Notes under the pieces: model-generated
Seen by the model: only the letters and a program-made list of their open reading frames with translations
Told to the model about the DNA's origin: nothing
Database searches by the model: none
Program-made: the position numbers and the translations under genes
In this document: positions 8,332 to 16,358 of the stretch, in pieces
How the letters are laid out: each line of letters begins with the position of its first letter
How positions within the stretch are numbered: the first letter of the stretch is position 1
DNA from: an uncultured Roseicyclus sp.
Lineage (GTDB): Bacteria; Pseudomonadota; Alphaproteobacteria; Rhodobacterales; Rhodobacteraceae
Length of the DNA: 64,000 bases
Assembly: GCA_947500415.1 (NCBI GenBank)
Contig: CANMRT010000001.1
Location: 336,982-400,981, forward strand
Direction of reading: 5' to 3'

Positions 8332-9066
8332 ATGTCCGTGCGCCCGAAGATACGCCTCTTTGTAGACCACCCGTTGGGGGAGGGCGAGCGTGTCGCCCTG
8401 TCGCGGGAGCAGGCGAATTATCTATTCAACGTGATGCGCCTGCGGGAAGGCGCGGAAGTGGCGCTGTTCAATGGCGAGGCCGGGGAATGGCGGGCGGAGG
8501 TTGCGTCTGCTGGAAAGCGCGCGGGGGAACTGGCCAATGTGGAGCAGGTGGCTCCGCAGGTGACGCCGCCGGACCTGTGGTTGCTGTTTGCGCCGATCAA
8601 GAAGACGCGCACGGATTTCATCGTGGAGAAAGCGGTGGAACTGGGCGTGCGGCGGATTGTGCCGGTTCAGACGGAATTCACCAATGCGGAGCGTATTCGG
8701 CAGGACCGGTTGCAGGCGCACGCAGTTGAGGCGGCGGAGCAATGTGGCGCGGTGTTTGTGCCGGAGGTTGCGGACTTGCGGCCCTTGGCGAAGGTGTTGG
8801 ACGATTGGGACACGCGGAAGATTGTTTTTGCGGATGAGGGGCTTGCCAATCGCTCCTCCAGGCTGACGGCTGTCCTCGCAGAGGCTACGGCGCCTGCGGC
8901 GGTTTTGATTGGGCCGGAGGGCGGCTTTTCGGAAGGCGAACGCGCGCGGCTGCGCGGGATGGAGCAGGTGGTGCCTGTTCCATTGGGGCCGAGGATATTG
9001 CGCGCGGATACGGCGGCGGTGGCAGCGCTGACGCTGTGGCAGGCTGCTGCGGGGGATTGGAAATGA
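8332..9066 (+). CDS. rsmE: 16S rRNA (uracil(1498)-N(3))-methyltransferase
   Basis: SPOUT-class methyltransferase that methylates N3 of U1498 in 16S rRNA with S-adenosylmethionine. The 244-residue length is normal. The N-terminal PUA-like part (IRLFVDHPLGEGERVALSREQANYLFNVMRLREG) and the C-terminal trefoil-knot signature LIGPEGGFSEGE with PLGPRILRADTA are clear. The ATG at 8332 is chosen because it gives the usual N-terminus; the frame is open further upstream, opposite ubiA. The stop overlaps the next start (ATGA). Confidence 0.95.
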   Translation: MSVRPKIRLFVDHPLGEGERVALSREQANYLFNVMRLREGAEVALFNGEAGEWRAEVASAGKRAGELANVEQVAPQVTPPDLWLLFAPIKKTRTDFIVEKAVELGVRRIVPVQTEFTNAERIRQDRLQAHAVEAAEQCGAVFVPEVADLRPLAKVLDDWDTRKIVFADEGLANRSSRLTAVLAEATAPAAVLIGPEGGFSEGERARLRGMEQVVPVPLGPRILRADTAAVAALTLWQAAAGDWK

Positions 9067-9773
9067 CCGATCGCCCGCCTTGCCGGTTGGACCTCTACTT
9101 CGCCAGCGAGGCGCCGCGTGCGGTGATCTTGCGGCGTGGACCGACCAAACATGTGCGGATGATTGCGTGGGATACCAAGACGGACACGTTTGCGGACGGC
9201 CAATGGGTCAAGCACCGGGTCTATGAACACAAGTGCGATCTGTCGACCGACGGCAAACACTTCGCCTACTTCGGGTTCAGCGACAGAGGCGGCTACGGCG
9301 AGATGCCGGGTGGCTTTGCTGCGATCAGCGAAGTGCCATACTTCACAGCGCTTGCGGTGTTGGTGGAAGGGAGCACCTGGGGGCAAGGCGCGCGGTTCAT
9401 TGACCGGCATCATGTACTGTGTCCGTATTTGCACAGCCCCGACATCGCGCCTTTGCCTGCCCCGTTGCGGTGGGTTTGGCATCCGAACGCCCTTGGCGTG
9501 GCCCATGACGAAGTTCCGCCGTCCCGCAACAAGGCACCTGAGCACTTCGTATTGTCTTCCGGGAAACCTGCGGACATCAAAGCGGTTGCCATGGAGCGCG
9601 TTCGAAGGGATTGGCCATTGAAGCCAGCTCCAACCGTTTTGCCAGATTGGTGTGCAGTTGAAGATGGTTGCCTGTATCGCATCGGGCGGAAAGGCGCGCG
9701 CACGTTGCTGCGCGATTTTAACCCGATGGAATTTGAACCGATCCAAGCACCCTACGAGGGGGTTCGCACATGA
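9063..9773 (+). CDS. Hypothetical protein, downstream of rsmE
   Basis: A 236-residue soluble-looking protein I do not recognise. There is no signal peptide or membrane helix. It is rich in aromatic residues, His and Trp (for example LRWVWHPNALG) and contains DLSTDGKHFAYFGF and GEMPGGFAAIS segments that read like strands of a beta-rich fold. Its ATG overlaps the rsmE stop, and its own stop overlaps the next ATG, so the three are translationally coupled. The start choice rests on that overlap; a longer frame inside rsmE is less likely. Confidence 0.7.
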   Translation: MTDRPPCRLDLYFASEAPRAVILRRGPTKHVRMIAWDTKTDTFADGQWVKHRVYEHKCDLSTDGKHFAYFGFSDRGGYGEMPGGFAAISEVPYFTALAVLVEGSTWGQGARFIDRHHVLCPYLHSPDIAPLPAPLRWVWHPNALGVAHDEVPPSRNKAPEHFVLSSGKPADIKAVAMERVRRDWPLKPAPTVLPDWCAVEDGCLYRIGRKGARTLLRDFNPMEFEPIQAPYEGVRT

Positions 9774-10294
9774 GCAGCTTTTTCCGACCCGAAGCCATTG
9801 CTGCCTTGACCCGCTGGCGCGAGGTCCTGATGGCGACGGCGGTGATCTTGATCGGCCTGTGGATCGCTCTGCGCCCCGGCGGTGTGATCGTGACTGGGTT
9901 TGGCTACGTCGTCATGGCGCTGGGGTCGGCCTTCATGGTGCCAGCGTTCCGGCGGGCTCGGTTTTTGACGGGGAGCGAGGGCCCGGGCGCGGTGCAGGTG
10001 GACGAGCGGCGCATTGTGTACATGGGGCCGATCACGGGTGGGACGATGGCGCTGGACGATCTGCGCGTCTTGTCGGTGCGGCGCGATGGCGGCGACCAGG
10101 TGACCTGGGTTTTGGCGGACACGACGCAACTTCTTGTGATACCGGTCGATGCAGCGGGCGCGGATGCGTTGTTCGATGCCTTTGCGGCGCTGCCCGGCCT
10201 CAACGTGGACAGGCTGATCCAGGCTGTGCAATCGCGCACAAAGGGGTCGCAGCGATTGTGGGTGCGAGAGCGCCCGCTGGCCTTGACACCCTGA
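9770..10294 (+). CDS. Hypothetical membrane protein
   Basis: A 174-residue protein of unknown function. Two hydrophobic helices at about 20-38 and 40-58 form a hairpin near the N-terminus; the remaining 110 residues are soluble and look like a PH-like beta-rich domain (VDERRIVYMGP, LDDLRVLSVRRDGG, TWVLADTTQLLVIPV). The ATG overlaps the preceding stop (ATGA), placing it in the rsmE run. The gshA gene follows 53 nt later with its own strong ribosome site. The PH-like reading is my inference from strand pattern only. Confidence 0.7.
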   Translation: MSSFFRPEAIAALTRWREVLMATAVILIGLWIALRPGGVIVTGFGYVVMALGSAFMVPAFRRARFLTGSEGPGAVQVDERRIVYMGPITGGTMALDDLRVLSVRRDGGDQVTWVLADTTQLLVIPVDAAGADALFDAFAALPGLNVDRLIQAVQSRTKGSQRLWVRERPLALTP

Positions 10295-10347
10295 GCGCCG
10301 CGGGCCACGCCTGATCCCCGAGCGACACGCAAAGGAGGCCTTGCGCC

Positions 10348-11718
10348 ATGTCCATTCCACAGCAAGGCGGCGGGCCGATTGAGCGGCACGAACAACTGGC
10401 AGAATATCTGGCCGATGGGTGCAAACCGAAGGCCGATTGGCGGATCGGGACCGAGCATGAGAAGTTCGGGTTTTGCCGCGATACGCATAAGCCGATCCCC
10501 TATGAAGGCGAACGCTCGGTCAAGGCGGTGCTGGAAGGGCTTCGGGACCGGTTCGGCTGGGCGCCCGTGCTGGAAGGTGGGAACATCATCGGGCTGGAGA
10601 AGGACGGCGCGAACGTGTCGTTGGAGCCGGGTGGGCAGTTGGAACTGTCTGGTGCGCCGCTGGAGAACATTCACCAGACCTGTGACGAGGTGAACGAACA
10701 TCTGCGTCAGGTGCGGGAAGTGGCCGACATCATCGGTGTTGATTTCATCGGTCTTGGGGCCGCGCCGATCTGGCGGCATGAGGATATGCCGCTGATGCCG
10801 AAGGGCCGCTACAAGTTGATGGACGCCTATATGCAGAAGGTCGGCACGATGGGCCGGACCATGATGCGGCGGACGTGCACGGTGCAGGTGAACCTCGACT
10901 TTGGGTCCGAGGCCGACATGGTGCAGAAAATGCGGGTGGCGATTGCCCTGCAGCCGGTTGCGACGGCGCTGTTTGCGAACTCACCTTTTCTGGATGGCGC
11001 GCCCAATGGTCACAAAAGCTGGCGTTCGCGCGTGTGGCGGGATCTGGATGCGGATCGCACGGGAATGGTGCCGTTTGTGTTCGAAGAGGGGTTCGGGTTT
11101 GAGCGCTGGGTGGAATATGCCCTCGATGTGCCGATGTATTTTGTCTACCGCGACGGCGAATATGTTGACGCGCTAGGGCAGAGCTTCCGCGATTTCCTGA
11201 AAGGCGAATTGCCTGCGCTGCCTGGTGAGATACCGACGCTCAGCGATTGGGCGGATCACCTTACCACGCTGTTCCCCGAGGCGCGCGTGAAGAAGTTCAT
11301 CGAAATGCGCGGGGCTGATGGTGGCCCGTGGCGGCGCCTGTGCGCCTTGCCCGCGTTCTGGGTGGGGCTGATGTACGATCAGGGCGCACTGGATGCGGCT
11401 TGGGATCTGGCGAAAGGGCTGGATGCCGAGACGCGGGAGGACATGCGGATTCAGGCCTCGGTCCACGGATTGGCGGCTGAAGCCGGGGGCCACAAGATGA
11501 TGGACCTTGCGCGTGAGGTTGTGGCGATTGCAGAGACGGGCCTGAAAGCGCGGGCAATGCCGGGCGCGGGCGGGCTGGTGCTGGACGAGACGCATTTCCT
11601 GAATGCCCTGAAGGACTCCTTGGAAACAGGCCAAGTGCCCGCTGATGAGCTTTTGGAATGCTACAACGGGTCCTGGAACGGCGACCTGAGCCGCATCTAT
11701 AAAGAGTTCTCTTACTGA
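10348..11718 (+). CDS. gshA: Glutamate--cysteine ligase (plant/proteobacterial GCS2 type)
   Basis: ATP-dependent cytosolic enzyme forming gamma-glutamylcysteine, the first step of glutathione synthesis. The 456-residue length matches the alphaproteobacterial and plant class rather than the E. coli class. Diagnostic stretches are IGTEHEKFGF near residue 37, GLEKDGANVSLEPGGQLELSGAPLENIHQTC, and RRTCTVQVNLDFGSEADM. The start is fixed by an AAAGGAGG ribosome site 10-17 nt upstream. Its 3' end overlaps the convergent DUF805 gene by 7 nt. Confidence 0.95.
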   Translation: MSIPQQGGGPIERHEQLAEYLADGCKPKADWRIGTEHEKFGFCRDTHKPIPYEGERSVKAVLEGLRDRFGWAPVLEGGNIIGLEKDGANVSLEPGGQLELSGAPLENIHQTCDEVNEHLRQVREVADIIGVDFIGLGAAPIWRHEDMPLMPKGRYKLMDAYMQKVGTMGRTMMRRTCTVQVNLDFGSEADMVQKMRVAIALQPVATALFANSPFLDGAPNGHKSWRSRVWRDLDADRTGMVPFVFEEGFGFERWVEYALDVPMYFVYRDGEYVDALGQSFRDFLKGELPALPGEIPTLSDWADHLTTLFPEARVKKFIEMRGADGGPWRRLCALPAFWVGLMYDQGALDAAWDLAKGLDAETREDMRIQASVHGLAAEAGGHKMMDLAREVVAIAETGLKARAMPGAGGLVLDETHFLNALKDSLETGQVPADELLECYNGSWNGDLSRIYKEFSY

Positions 11719-12410
11719 GCTTTGGGCTTCTGGATGTTCGGCAGGACGTGGCGCTTGTAGTAGTCGCTCATGGCGGCTTTGCGCGCCACCTCTGAGCGGT
11801 CTGCCGCTTCCCCATCCAGAGCCGGCGCAAAGGCCGGGTGCGACGGTTCGGGCGCTGGGCGGTCAGGTGCGCTGTCGGGCCCAAAGCGGTTGTCGCCGTG
11901 GGTGCCTGCCTGGCAGAGCCAGACGAAGAAAACGATTGAAGCAATCAGCGTCGGTACGATGATCACAAACATGGCCGCGAAGACACCGCCGGTACTTCCG
12001 CTAGCCGCTGCCATGCCCATCAGCACGCTGCCGCCAATGCCGGAAACGATACCGACCAGTGTCGGCATGAAGATGTTCCAGCCAGAGCGGTCCGTGTCAT
12101 GCAGGCGGCGAATGGTGACGGAGAGGTTGGGCAAAATGAACAGCAAGACGTAGGCCGCAAACAAGGGAAGCTCGTATCCCGCGATCAGGCTGTTGAAATA
12201 GGCCTCGGCGCGGATGGGATCTTGCATCATGGCGGCGAAGGCTGGATCGGTCGCAGCACGGCTGGCCATCTGGAAGCCGAAGGTGCCACCGACGGCCGCA
12301 CCGATGAGCATTTGCCAAAGGAAGAACCACCAATATTCCGCCCGGCGCGCGCGTCCGAAGAAATCGAACATGCGGATGTAGCATCGCGCGACTGCTTTGA
12401 ACAAACCCAT
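11712..12410 (-). CDS. DUF805 membrane protein
   Basis: Inner-membrane protein of 232 residues with a DUF805 domain. The family signature FGRARRAEYWWFFLW lies near residues 17-31, followed by three or four hydrophobic segments and the typical RRLHDTDRSGW loop. A charged, Pro-rich cytosolic tail follows (PDSAPDRPAPEPSHPAF). I start at MGLFKAVARCYIRM (ATG at 12410), because DUF805 proteins normally begin shortly before the FxGRARR motif; a longer frame is open to 12500. A second, shorter DUF805 gene lies upstream on the same strand. Molecular function is unknown for the family. Confidence 0.88.
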   Translation of the reverse strand: MGLFKAVARCYIRMFDFFGRARRAEYWWFFLWQMLIGAAVGGTFGFQMASRAATDPAFAAMMQDPIRAEAYFNSLIAGYELPLFAAYVLLFILPNLSVTIRRLHDTDRSGWNIFMPTLVGIVSGIGGSVLMGMAAASGSTGGVFAAMFVIIVPTLIASIVFFVWLCQAGTHGDNRFGPDSAPDRPAPEPSHPAFAPALDGEAADRSEVARKAAMSDYYKRHVLPNIQKPKAQ

Positions 12411-12536
12411 CAGCTTAACCCCATGATGTCTTGCCGGTTCATCGGCTTTGCCAAAACACTGGTGGGGAAATGTGGAAATCATTTGACGGTGCGACGGCAT
12501 TCTCGCGCGTAATCGCCGCGCCGGACATGCAAACGA

Positions 12537-12554
12537 CCCGCCGAGGAGGGCGGG
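12537..12554 (-). terminator. Possible intrinsic terminator after the short DUF805 gene
   Basis: A 6-bp GC-only stem (CCCGCC and GGCGGG on the plus strand) around a 6-nt loop. Read on the minus strand it is followed by TCGTTTG, a weak U-rich run. It sits 33 nt past the stop of the DUF805 gene at 12587. Confidence 0.45.
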
Positions 12555-12586
12555 CCGTTCAAAATCAGGTATTTGATCCGGTCAGA

Positions 12587-12952
12587 TCAGGCCATCGGCG
12601 CTGCATCGTAGGGATCGTTGCCGTATTCGTTCGGGCCAACGGTGCCACGCTGGACGAACCAGTAGATGATCAGGATGATACCGACGAGTGGCACAAACAG
12701 GATCAGCAACCACCAGCCGGAGCGGCCAACGTCGTGCATGCGGCGCACAGCAACTGCGATACCGGGGACGATCAGGGCCAGGAATGCGATGATTGAGGCG
12801 ATGGGCATGCCAATGGCGCCATCAACGATGGAGGCCACAACATTGACGATGATGTTGAACAGGTAGAACCACCAGTATTCGGAGCGGCGCGCGCGGCCCG
12901 AGAAGTTGGCGTAGTTGGCGAAGACGTGCTTCACAGCAGTCATGAAATCCAT
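12587..12952 (-). CDS. DUF805 membrane protein, short form
   Basis: A 121-residue inner-membrane protein, the minimal DUF805 length. It begins MDFMTAVKHVFANYANFSGRARRSEYWWFYLF, with the family motif at 18-32, then the second signature RRMHDVGRSGWW, and two or three further hydrophobic segments. An AAAGGA ribosome site lies upstream of the ATG. It is a paralogue of the longer gene at 11712-12410. Function is unknown. Confidence 0.92.
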   Translation of the reverse strand: MDFMTAVKHVFANYANFSGRARRSEYWWFYLFNIIVNVVASIVDGAIGMPIASIIAFLALIVPGIAVAVRRMHDVGRSGWWLLILFVPLVGIILIIYWFVQRGTVGPNEYGNDPYDAAPMA

Positions 12953-13250
12953 GGAAGGGGTCCTTTCAGGGTCCGGTCAAATTGTCGACGGAGGCTCTGT
13001 TTCGCGTTCAGGCAGAGCGCGCGTGACCCCCGTTCGGCCACACATTTGCGTGAGGTTCCTTGTGAAATCAACGAAATTAACGTTGCGGTAAGGAAACCCT
13101 CCAGTCGGTGTGTCGTGACTGTCATTTGAGGATGGTTTGTGGGTCGCTTCTTGACCAATTCCGCATCATTTTCTCAGGAAAGCGCTAGAATGACGTCGTT
13201 GGCGATCCTGGGCGCGCGAAGCGTGCACCGGAAATACAGGGGTTTGCGAC
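12953..13250. other. Intergenic region without recognised gene
   Basis: Nearly 300 nt between the short DUF805 gene and plsY, both on the minus strand. It presumably carries the DUF805 promoter and the end of the pyr-plsY transcript. I see no tRNA, no clear hairpin terminator and no convincing open frame here. Confidence 0.5.
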
Positions 13251-13862
13251 CTAGGCTTTTTTCCCAATCCGGGGCTCTTCCCCTCGCACAAGGCGCGCGA
13301 TGTTTGGTTGGTGGCGGATGAAAATCAGAACGGCGAGCGCGAGGCAAAAGACGGTGGCGTCCGCATATCCCAGCACCAGTGCCGTAATCGGGCTGGCGGC
13401 GGCGGCGACCAGAGCGGCCAGAGAAGATATCCGAAACAGAGCTGCCGTTACGGCCCAGACCGCGCAGGCTGCGGCCCCAATGGGCCAGGCAAGCGCCAGC
13501 AGAGTGCCCAGGAACGTGGCCACGCCCTTACCGCCTTTGAAGCCTAGAAAGATGGGGAAGCAATGGCCCAGAAAGGCCGCGACACCTGCCAGTTGCGCCG
13601 CATCCTCAGCCAGCAGAAGGCGCGCCAGCAACACGGCAATCGCACCTTTCCCGGCATCCAGCACCAAGGTCAGGAACGCTGCAAGCCTGTTACCCGTACG
13701 CAGAACGTTTGTGGCCCCGATGTTGCCGGAGCCCACTTGCCGCAGGTCCCCCAGCCCGAACAGCCGCGCCATCACGAGGCCGAAGGGGATGGACCCCAAT
13801 CCGTATGCGAGGAGGACTGTCTGCCCGAGGAGCGGCAGAGTGGTTTCAATGGCCGGGATCAT
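13251..13862 (-). CDS. plsY: Glycerol-3-phosphate acyltransferase (acyl-phosphate dependent)
   Basis: Integral membrane enzyme transferring an acyl group from acyl-phosphate to glycerol-3-phosphate, the first step of phospholipid synthesis. The 203-residue length and five or so hydrophobic segments fit. The three conserved loops are visible: GSIPFGLVMARLFG, GSGNIGATNVLRTG (about 43-56) and GHCFPIFLGFKGGKGVATFLG. Its ATG overlaps the stop of the preceding dihydroorotase-like gene (ATGA), making it the last gene of the pyrB-led operon. Confidence 0.95.
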   Translation of the reverse strand: MIPAIETTLPLLGQTVLLAYGLGSIPFGLVMARLFGLGDLRQVGSGNIGATNVLRTGNRLAAFLTLVLDAGKGAIAVLLARLLLAEDAAQLAGVAAFLGHCFPIFLGFKGGKGVATFLGTLLALAWPIGAAACAVWAVTAALFRISSLAALVAAAASPITALVLGYADATVFCLALAVLIFIRHQPNIARLVRGEEPRIGKKA

Positions 13863-15157
13863 GCATCGGCCTCGAAGACTTGCGCGCCCGAGACCCAGGT
13901 TCGCAAGACACGGCCTTGCATCCGGGCCAGATCGAAGGGGGTGTTTTTCGACTTGGACCGCAAGGTCGCACGGTCCAGCACAAAGGGGGCGTCGGGGTCG
14001 AATAGGATCAGGTCAGCGGGCGCGCCTTCGGCCAGTTGGCCTGCGGGCAAGCCGAAACGTCGTGCGGGGTTTAGGGCCATGGCACGGAACAGGTCTGGCA
14101 AAGAGAGCTGGCCTGAGTGGTAAAGGCGTAGGGCGGCGGGCAAGAGCGTTTCAAGGCCCACGGCGCCAGAGGCAGCAGCTTCAAACGGCAGGCGTTTGCT
14201 TTCCTCATCCTGCGGTGTGTGCATCGAGCAGATCACGTCAATCGTGCCATCGCGCACGGCTTCGACCATCGCCTGGCGGTCATCTTCGGACCTCAGCGGC
14301 GGCTTGAGTTTGAAGTAGGTGCGATAGTCGCCCACATCGAATTCGTTCAGCGTCAGATGGTGGATCGAAACGCCTGCGGTCACATCGAGGCCTTGCGCCT
14401 TCGCGCGTGCCAAGGCGGGCAATGCGGCGGCGGTTGAAATCTGGTCGGCGTGGTATGCCACGCCGGTCATCTCAGCCAAGGCGAGGTCACGCTCCAACCC
14501 CATGCGCTCTGCCATGGGCGAGACGGCGGGCAGGCCTTTGAGCGAGGCGAATTTGCCAGAGGTTACAGCGCTTCCGTCGCTCAGTGTCGGTTCCTGAGGG
14601 TGGCCCACGATCATCGCACCGAGGGAGCGCGCGTAGGTCATGCAGCGGCTGAGTACCTTAATGTTCGGCACCACTTGATCGCCGTCCGAGAAGGCCACGG
14701 CCCCTGCATCGCGCAGGAAACCGATTTCGACCATCTCGTGACCCTCGCGCGCTTTGGTCAGCGCAGCCATCGGGGCGACGTTTACAATCGCTTCGTCCCG
14801 CGCGCGGCGGATCACAAATTCCAGTACTTCCGGCGTGTCGATGGGGGTCGTTGTGTCGGGGCGAGTGACCATCGTGGTCACGCCGCCCGCCGCCGCCGCC
14901 AGCCCCGCGGTGCGGAAGCTCTCCTTGTGGCGTTCGCCGGGTTCACCCACCTTTACGCCGACGTCCACAATACCGGGCGCAAGGCAGGCGCCGCCGCAGT
15001 CGATCCCGCCTGCGCGCGCGCCTTCACCGGTCTCGGCGATTATCCCATTTTCGATACGCAACCAGCCGAGGAATTCTGTCCCGGCCTCCGGGTCGATTAG
15101 GCGCGCATTGCGCAAGAGCGCATTCTTGGAGGGCGTGTGGAGCGGAGCATTCGTCAT
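13859..15157 (-). CDS. pyrC: Dihydroorotase-like protein, probably non-catalytic
   Basis: A 432-residue amidohydrolase-superfamily protein of the dihydroorotase type, usually annotated as PyrC. Key residues are missing. The metal-binding D-x-H-x-H of active enzymes reads D65-V-G67-V-K69, the following Arg of LREPG is Gly71, and the catalytic Asp of the DHAPH motif is Met312 (sequence SMHTPQ). Such pseudo-dihydroorotases (PyrC' or PyrX of Pseudomonas) are known to support assembly of aspartate carbamoyltransferase, and pyrB lies in the same operon here, at 16930. I infer a structural role; an active dihydroorotase should be encoded elsewhere in the genome. plsY overlaps its stop. Confidence 0.88.
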   Translation of the reverse strand: MTNAPLHTPSKNALLRNARLIDPEAGTEFLGWLRIENGIIAETGEGARAGGIDCGGACLAPGIVDVGVKVGEPGERHKESFRTAGLAAAAGGVTTMVTRPDTTTPIDTPEVLEFVIRRARDEAIVNVAPMAALTKAREGHEMVEIGFLRDAGAVAFSDGDQVVPNIKVLSRCMTYARSLGAMIVGHPQEPTLSDGSAVTSGKFASLKGLPAVSPMAERMGLERDLALAEMTGVAYHADQISTAAALPALARAKAQGLDVTAGVSIHHLTLNEFDVGDYRTYFKLKPPLRSEDDRQAMVEAVRDGTIDVICSMHTPQDEESKRLPFEAAASGAVGLETLLPAALRLYHSGQLSLPDLFRAMALNPARRFGLPAGQLAEGAPADLILFDPDAPFVLDRATLRSKSKNTPFDLARMQGRVLRTWVSGAQVFEADA

Positions 15158-15222
15158 GATGTCAGTCCCTCGCCTGCCTTAGGGCGAATTTCAAGGCCCT
15201 GCGATGCTGCGCGGCCACCAAA

Positions 15223-15846
15223 TCACCAGCCATCGAAGACGCCATTCCCGAACCACGAGCGGCGCGGCGCCTCCGTGCGGCCCATTGCACGGCGGGCCTC
15301 GACAATCATGTCGCGCACCTTTTGCGCGTCTTCGATGTGGTCGAAGCCGTAGCTCACATAGACTTTGCGGCTCCCGCTCCCGTTCTGTGACGTTCGGTAG
15401 CTGTATTCGGCGAAGTGGACACTGTCGCGGCCCACGCCCTTCACTTTCAGAAGCTCAAGATCGGCCAGGGCATGACGCGGCAGGTACCGGCCCATGCGCC
15501 CTTCTGACTTGATGTAGGCGGCGCGATTGGTCAGAGCGTAGTGGGTCTTTCGGTTCCAGGCAGCCTCAACAAACAGTCGTGGCAGGAAACTGTAAAAGCC
15601 CTGCGCCGCTATGGCCGCTGCCACGAGCTGTGCAATGGGCATGTCACGGAAGGATGCGAAACCGCCGAGCATCTCAGCCGGGGCAAACATAATCACGGCA
15701 ACAACCGCCATCGTCACCAGACCCGTCAACGACTTGTAACCGGCCAAATACCGTAGCCGGACCTGCCCGTCGGGTTTGCCGGTCCAGCGGAGTTCTTCAC
15801 CCGGTGCCACAACATGCTGCCAATTCGGGGCGGGGACATGGGCCAT
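15223..15846 (-). CDS. PH-like (bPH2-type) membrane protein A
   Basis: A 207-residue protein of unknown function. Two hydrophobic segments at about 38-58 and 68-90 are followed by a soluble domain that begins with THYALTNRAAYI (102-113), the Y-x-L-T-x-x-R pattern of bacterial PH-like membrane domains. An N-terminal WTGKPD motif (21-26) is shared with the paralogue at 16355. I start at the ATG at 15846, which overlaps the upstream stop (TGATG); an in-frame GTG lies three codons earlier. It belongs to three unknown genes placed between pyrB and the dihydroorotase-like gene. Confidence 0.72.
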   Translation of the reverse strand: MAHVPAPNWQHVVAPGEELRWTGKPDGQVRLRYLAGYKSLTGLVTMAVVAVIMFAPAEMLGGFASFRDMPIAQLVAAAIAAQGFYSFLPRLFVEAAWNRKTHYALTNRAAYIKSEGRMGRYLPRHALADLELLKVKGVGRDSVHFAEYSYRTSQNGSGSRKVYVSYGFDHIEDAQKVRDMIVEARRAMGRTEAPRRSWFGNGVFDGW

Positions 15847-16358
15847 CAGCCCCACCCCACAAAGATCGCGAGCACGGCGAAGACTGCCATACCGAGGAGC
15901 ATGTAAAGCGCGATGGGCGGGGTCGCTTCACGCTCAGGCTCGGTGTGAGCGGCCTGGGTCGGTGGGCGGGCGACATCCGCTTTCGGCAGGACGGCGGAGT
16001 TGTCGGCCTGGGCCAACGGGATCGTGGCGATCAATGTGGCCTGCGGGCCGGGGGAAAGCGTGCCGGTGATGGCATCATCGGGTACCAGCAATATGGAGCC
16101 TTCCAGCGTGTTGATCCGGCGCTGGTTATCGGCGGGGATACCGTCCTCTGGCGTGAACGCCAGTTGGACGTAGTCGGAAAGGTCCATGCCGCCGAGGTCA
16201 CTGATGGGAAAAAGCTCGATCTGGTCGGTATCGAGGGCGTCGAGGCCAAGCCATTCGGCGAGCGGAGGCAGGGCAGGGGTCTCGCCTTTCTGGCGGGTGA
16301 GGTTGGTGTGGGACGTAGTGATGGGCTCGTTGAGGGCGAAGATGTGGAGGTGGGTCAT
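15846..16358 (-). CDS. Tail-anchored hypothetical protein
   Basis: A 170-residue protein I cannot assign. The first 100 or so residues look soluble and contain IELFPISDLGGMDLSDYVQLAFTPEDGIPADN; a Pro-, Ala- and Glu-rich linker (about 125-146) leads to one C-terminal hydrophobic helix (about 147-168) that ends the protein, as in tail-anchored proteins. No signal peptide is seen, so the soluble part is probably cytosolic. Start and stop overlap the neighbouring PH-like genes by a few bases, so the three are tightly coupled. Confidence 0.68.
   Translation of the reverse strand: MTHLHIFALNEPITTSHTNLTRQKGETPALPPLAEWLGLDALDTDQIELFPISDLGGMDLSDYVQLAFTPEDGIPADNQRRINTLEGSILLVPDDAITGTLSPGPQATLIATIPLAQADNSAVLPKADVARPPTQAAHTEPEREATPPIALYMLLGMAVFAVLAIFVGWG

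Noticed and set aside
8667-9746. Minus-strand open frame opposite rsmE and its neighbour
   Set aside because: rsmE is certain and the overlap junctions on the plus strand fit an operon; the antisense frame shows no motif.
13300-14307. Plus-strand open frame opposite plsY and the dihydroorotase-like gene
   Set aside because: The minus-strand genes have intact family signatures; the antisense frame is Arg- and Ala-rich without motifs.
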